Shown: positions 5,129 to 8,184 of the stretch, in pieces | How the letters are laid out: every line of letters begins with the position of its first letter | Position numbering within the stretch: the stretch's first letter is position 1 | Assembly: GCA_937897665.1 (NCBI GenBank) | Contig: CALCPB010001003.1 | Span: 1 to 8,184 of the forward strand | Direction: 5' to 3' | DNA length: 8,184 nucleotides | Source of the DNA: an uncultured Halomicronema sp. | Lineage (GTDB): Bacteria > Cyanobacteriota > Cyanobacteriia > Phormidesmidales > Phormidesmidaceae | The notes under the pieces: model-generated | Told to the model about the DNA's origin: nothing | The model's database searches: none | The model's input: the letters and a program-made list of their open reading frames with translations, nothing else | Made by a program: the position numbers and the translations under genes

Positions 5129-7597
5129 TTAGTCAGCCCCTTGAGTTAGCAATTCACGCCGCTCACCGGGTTGAATAACGACTTTGCCCGTGTCATCAAC
5201 ATCCACCGATGCTGTATCACCTTCACCGAGGCGACCGGACAAAATCTCTTCAGCTAGCGTGTCTTCTAGCAAGCGCATAATGGCTCGCCGTAGGGGTCGA
5301 GCACCATAACTGGGGTTGTAGCCTTCTTCGACCAAGCGGTCTTTAAAGCGAGCCGTCACCTCCAGCTCAATACCCTGCTCCGATAGACGCCCAAAGACTT
5401 CCTTCAGCAGGATATCGGCAATCTCTTTGACCTCGTCCTTGGTGAGCTGACGGAAGACAATGATTTCATCTAAGCGGTTCAAGAACTCAGGACGGAAGTA
5501 CTGCTTCAGCTCTTCGTTGACCAAAGACCGAATGCGGTTATATTGCGATTCTGCTTGATCGTCTTCAAAGTCGAAGCCGAGGCCACCGCCGCCTTTCTCA
5601 ATAACTTTAGAACCAATGTTAGAAGTCATGATCAGCAGCGTGTTCTTGAAGTCAACCGTCCGACCTTTAGCATCGGTCAGGCGACCATCTTCCAGAATTT
5701 GCAGCAGCATGTTGAAAACATCAGGGTGCGCTTTCTCGATTTCATCGAACAGCACAACCGTGTAAGGTCGTCGTCGTACTGCTTCAGTGAGCTGACCACC
5801 TTCGCCGTAACCAACATATCCGGGTGGTGAACCGATGAGCTTGGAGACCGTATGGCGCTCCATGAATTCAGACATGTCAAGACGAATCATCGCCTCTTCA
5901 GAACCGAAGAAGTAAGCTGCCAACGATTTCGTGAGTTCGGTTTTACCTACCCCGGTCGGCCCCGAGAAGATAAAGCTCGCAATGGGGCGATTGGGATTCT
6001 TCAGCCCCACTCGCGCCCGTCGGATAGCCCGTGAAATGGCTTTCACCGCTTCGTCTTGGCCGATTAGCCGCTGATGGAGGGTGTCTTCCATATGCAGCAG
6101 CTTTTCGGACTCGGACTCGGTAAGCTTGCTGACCGGTACACCGGTCCAAGAGGCGACGATTTGGGCAATGTCTTCCTCAGTAACAGAGGGCATATCTTCG
6201 CCACTTTCGTCATCGGCCTTTTTGTTTTGGGCGATGCTGCGAATTTCGGCTTTGATTTCCATTTCGCGATCGCGCAGCTCGCCAGCCGTGTCAAAGTCCT
6301 GGGAGCGCACCGCATTGTCCTTATCTTTAAGGACTTGGCGCAGCTCTTTATCCAGCTCTTTGGCTGCCGGTGGCAGTTGCGAGTTGATCAACCGCACCCG
6401 TGAGCCGGCTTCATCAATCAGGTCAATCGCTTTGTCGGGTAGGAATCGATCAGAGATGTACCGATCCGCCAGTTTGGCGGCCGCATCCAAGGCGTCGTCG
6501 GTAATCTTCAACTTATGATGCTGTTCGTAGCGATCGCGCAAACCATGCAGAATTTCGATGGTTTCTTCGATGCTGGGTTCACCCACCATCACCGGTTGGA
6601 ACCGGCGCTCAAGCGCGGCATCCCGCTCAATATGCTTGCGGTACTCATCGAGAGTGGTGGCCCCGATGCACTGCAGTTCACCACGAGCCAAGGCCGGCTT
6701 GAGAATGTTAGCGGCATCGATCGCCCCCTCAGCAGCCCCGGCCCCAATCAGGGTATGCACCTCATCAATCACCAAAATGACGTTGCCCGCCGAGCGGATT
6801 TCGTCCATGATTTTTTTCAGGCGCTCTTCAAACTCACCGCGATATTTGGTGCCGGCAACCAGCAAGCCAATATCTAATGTGACCACCCGCTTCTCTTCAA
6901 GAATGTCGGGAATATCGCCGTTCATGATGCGCTGAGCGAGCCCCTCGGCGATCGCCGTCTTGCCCACTCCAGGCTCACCGATGAGTACTGGATTATTTTT
7001 AGTCCGCCGACCCAAAATCTGGATCACGCGTTCAATTTCTTTTTGGCGACCCACCACCGGGTCAAGCTTGCCTTCTCCAGCCATCTGCGTCAGGTTGGAG
7101 CCAAACTCATCAAGCGTGGGAGTTTTGGTGCGGCCTTGCCCCCCACCCGAGGAAACTTCTGCCGTTTCACCAAGCATCCGAATCACCTGCGTCCGCACCT
7201 TAGAGAGGTCGACACCAAGATTCTCTAGAACGCGGGCAGCGACGCCCTCACCTTCGCGAATCAGCCCTAACAACAAATGTTCGGTGCCGATGTAGTTGTG
7301 TCCCAACTGGCGAGCTTCCTCTAGGGAAAGCTCTAGCACCCGCTTAGCGCGTGGCGTGAAGGGAATCTCAACGGCAACAAAACCAGAGCCGCGACCAATG
7401 ATTTTCTCAACTTCAATACGCGCATCTTTGAGATTGACGCCCATTGACTTGAGCACTTTGGCGGCGACCCCCGTGCCTTCTCCTATGAGACCAAGGAGAA
7501 TTTGCTCTGTCCCCACAAAATTGTGGCCCAAGCGGCGGGCCTCCTCTTGGGCGAGCATAATGACTTTAATGGCTTTTTCTGTGAAGCGTTCAAACAT
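5129..7597 (-). CDS. clpC: ClpC, Hsp100 AAA+ unfoldase subunit of the Clp protease
   Basis: ClpC is a hexameric ATP-driven unfoldase that feeds substrates to the ClpP/ClpR peptidase in the cytosol; cyanobacterial ClpC is the close relative of the chloroplast stromal Hsp93. The protein is 822 residues, full length for the family. In order: two Clp-N repeats (about 4-65 and 80-140); AAA-1 with Walker A GEPGVGKT (207-214), pore loop KYRG (251-254), Walker B VILVIDE (273-279); a middle region with a UVR-type helix (about 420-455); AAA-2 with Walker A GPTGVGKT (546-553), pore loop GYVG (593-596), Walker B VVLFDE (614-619); the ClpP-docking loop GGLGFDF (671-677); and sensor-2 GARPLRR (765-771). 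All catalytic motifs are intact. No strong ribosome site precedes the ATG. Three HIP1 octamers lie within it. It is downstream of rimI, with 211 bases between them, and ends at its own terminator. Confidence 0.98.
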   Translation of the reverse strand: MFERFTEKAIKVIMLAQEEARRLGHNFVGTEQILLGLIGEGTGVAAKVLKSMGVNLKDARIEVEKIIGRGSGFVAVEIPFTPRAKRVLELSLEEARQLGHNYIGTEHLLLGLIREGEGVAARVLENLGVDLSKVRTQVIRMLGETAEVSSGGGQGRTKTPTLDEFGSNLTQMAGEGKLDPVVGRQKEIERVIQILGRRTKNNPVLIGEPGVGKTAIAEGLAQRIMNGDIPDILEEKRVVTLDIGLLVAGTKYRGEFEERLKKIMDEIRSAGNVILVIDEVHTLIGAGAAEGAIDAANILKPALARGELQCIGATTLDEYRKHIERDAALERRFQPVMVGEPSIEETIEILHGLRDRYEQHHKLKITDDALDAAAKLADRYISDRFLPDKAIDLIDEAGSRVRLINSQLPPAAKELDKELRQVLKDKDNAVRSQDFDTAGELRDREMEIKAEIRSIAQNKKADDESGEDMPSVTEEDIAQIVASWTGVPVSKLTESESEKLLHMEDTLHQRLIGQDEAVKAISRAIRRARVGLKNPNRPIASFIFSGPTGVGKTELTKSLAAYFFGSEEAMIRLDMSEFMERHTVSKLIGSPPGYVGYGEGGQLTEAVRRRPYTVVLFDEIEKAHPDVFNMLLQILEDGRLTDAKGRTVDFKNTLLIMTSNIGSKVIEKGGGGLGFDFEDDQAESQYNRIRSLVNEELKQYFRPEFLNRLDEIIVFRQLTKDEVKEIADILLKEVFGRLSEQGIELEVTARFKDRLVEEGYNPSYGARPLRRAIMRLLEDTLAEEILSGRLGEGDTASVDVDDTGKVVIQPGERRELLTQGAD

Positions 7598-7808
7598 TAT
7601 TTGAAATCCAAAATACCTGCTGGGCGCTGGTTACGGTGATTCTAGCACAGGGGTATTGGCGAACTGTGGCACCGTACACAGTGGTGAAAACCGCCCGTCA
7701 TCCACTTTTTCTAGAACCAAGTCGCATCCAGTTATGCTCGGTCTCTTAAACTTTCATTGCCTTCTCTTAATTTTTGCGGCAAGGCTATCTATGGATCCAA
7801 TCAACGCG
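7598..7808. other. rimI–clpC spacer
   Basis: A 211-base spacer contains the candidate clpC extended -10 at 7647-7639. A weak inverted repeat, TTGCC/GGCAA near 7757-7783, is too short to be called a terminator. No ORF is supported. Confidence 0.5.
7639..7647 (-). promoter_or_regulatory. Candidate extended -10 promoter of clpC
   Basis: The minus strand reads TGCTAGAAT (7647-7639), an extended -10 element one base from TATAAT at two positions. Transcription would start near 7632, giving a leader of about 35 bases before the clpC ATG at 7597. The hexamer 17 bases upstream does not resemble TTGACA, so support rests on the -10 alone. No CIRCE-like inverted repeat was seen. Confidence 0.4.
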
Positions 7809-8184
7809 CTAATGCGATCGAGGTAAAGGCTTGCTCGTCAGCTGATACTGTTGGCCCAGGCGCACTTGTTGGTGCTGCAATGTCGCTGCAAAGCTGGGAG
7901 CTTGCAAACTTTGTTTCCAGAGAATTAAAGCACTTTCGCCATCGGGGTAATAATGCCGCCGCTCGCCCGCGATGCTGAACCCATATTTTTTATAGAGCGT
8001 CAGCGCTCGATGGTTAGTGGGGCGGACCTCTAGCGTGGCGCGGGTGAGCCCCCGCGCGATCGCGGCTCGCAGTAATTCAATCAGCAGCCATTGTCCGAGC
8101 CCTTGGCCCTGCTTGGCCGGTTCGATGCCCAAGAGGTTGAGGTTGGCTTCTTCGAGGATGTCCCTAACGCAGCCAATGCCGCTG
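7809..8184 (-). CDS. rimI: RimI-type ribosomal protein S18 alanine N-acetyltransferase, partial
   Basis: RimI is a GNAT-family enzyme that transfers acetyl from acetyl-CoA to the N-terminal alanine of ribosomal protein S18. About 124 C-terminal residues are visible; the reading frame stays open to the right edge (GIGCVRDILEEANLNLLGIEP precedes the TTG at 8132), so the start lies outside the window. Diagnostic parts are the acetyl-CoA loop QGQGLGQ, LEVRPTNHRALTLYKKYGF (LEVR and the C-terminal tyrosine of the fold) and ERRHYYPDGESALILW, typical of RimI. A tail of about 31 residues rich in Gln and Ser follows the usual end (ALILWKQSL), longer than I recall for the family. No terminator was found between it and clpC, so the two genes could share some transcripts, although clpC appears to have its own promoter. 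Confidence 0.88.
   Translation of the reverse strand, partial: SGIGCVRDILEEANLNLLGIEPAKQGQGLGQWLLIELLRAAIARGLTRATLEVRPTNHRALTLYKKYGFSIAGERRHYYPDGESALILWKQSLQAPSFAATLQHQQVRLGQQYQLTSKPLPRSH

Noticed and set aside
5543..7604. Several plus-strand open frames antisense to clpC, up to 145 codons
   Set aside because: They mirror clpC codons, have no ribosome sites and no family resemblance; ClpC is unambiguous on the other strand.

Overview
This window is cyanobacterial. It carries the bicarbonate-transport pair sbtA–sbtB, a Mo-dependent-nitrogenase C-terminal-domain protein of a type seen mainly in cyanobacteria, a full-length ClpC, and five exact copies of the HIP1 octamer GCGATCGC (at 3830, 6266, 6530, 6948 and 8056). 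HIP1 is over-represented in many cyanobacterial chromosomes; about 0.1 copies would be expected by chance in 8.2 kb. The exact genus cannot be read from the sequence.

Layout. Positions 1-469 hold no convincing gene but do hold three inverted repeats ahead of sbtA. Positions 470-1645 (+) encode the inducible high-affinity Na+/HCO3- symporter SbtA, interrupted by one in-frame TAG at 1145-1147. Positions 1787-2119 (+) encode its PII-like partner SbtB, closed by a strong bidirectional terminator (2139-2167). Everything to the right reads on the minus strand. In transcription order from the right edge these are a partial rimI (acetyltransferase, running off the window), clpC with its own terminator (5045-5085), a 144-residue protein with a glycine-zipper N-terminus (4468-4902) and its own terminator (4395-4436), a 540-base stretch with no gene, a YdcF/SanA-like DUF218 membrane protein (3279-3851), and a TerB-like plus Mo-nitro_C protein (2474-3151).

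How they work together. SbtA and SbtB form one functional module: SbtA imports bicarbonate across the plasma membrane for the CO2-concentrating mechanism, and SbtB binds it as an adenyl-nucleotide-responsive regulator. RimI and ClpC are housekeeping functions in N-terminal acetylation and proteostasis. The remaining minus-strand genes have no visible link to them.

The main anomaly is in sbtAB. The sbtA stop falls where a family member recalled from memory has lysine, in the cytosolic linker between the two five-helix halves. Several nearby residues are also atypical. In SbtB, five lysines of helix 1 and the T-loop are replaced, four by Ile and one by Thr, and a T-loop Gly is replaced by Cys. 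Conserved substrate-site motifs in SbtA, the SbtB arginines and its C-terminal CGPxGC are intact. This looks like recent decay, a local sequence-quality problem, or less likely a real split or readthrough arrangement. No mobile element, CRISPR array, tRNA or rRNA was seen.
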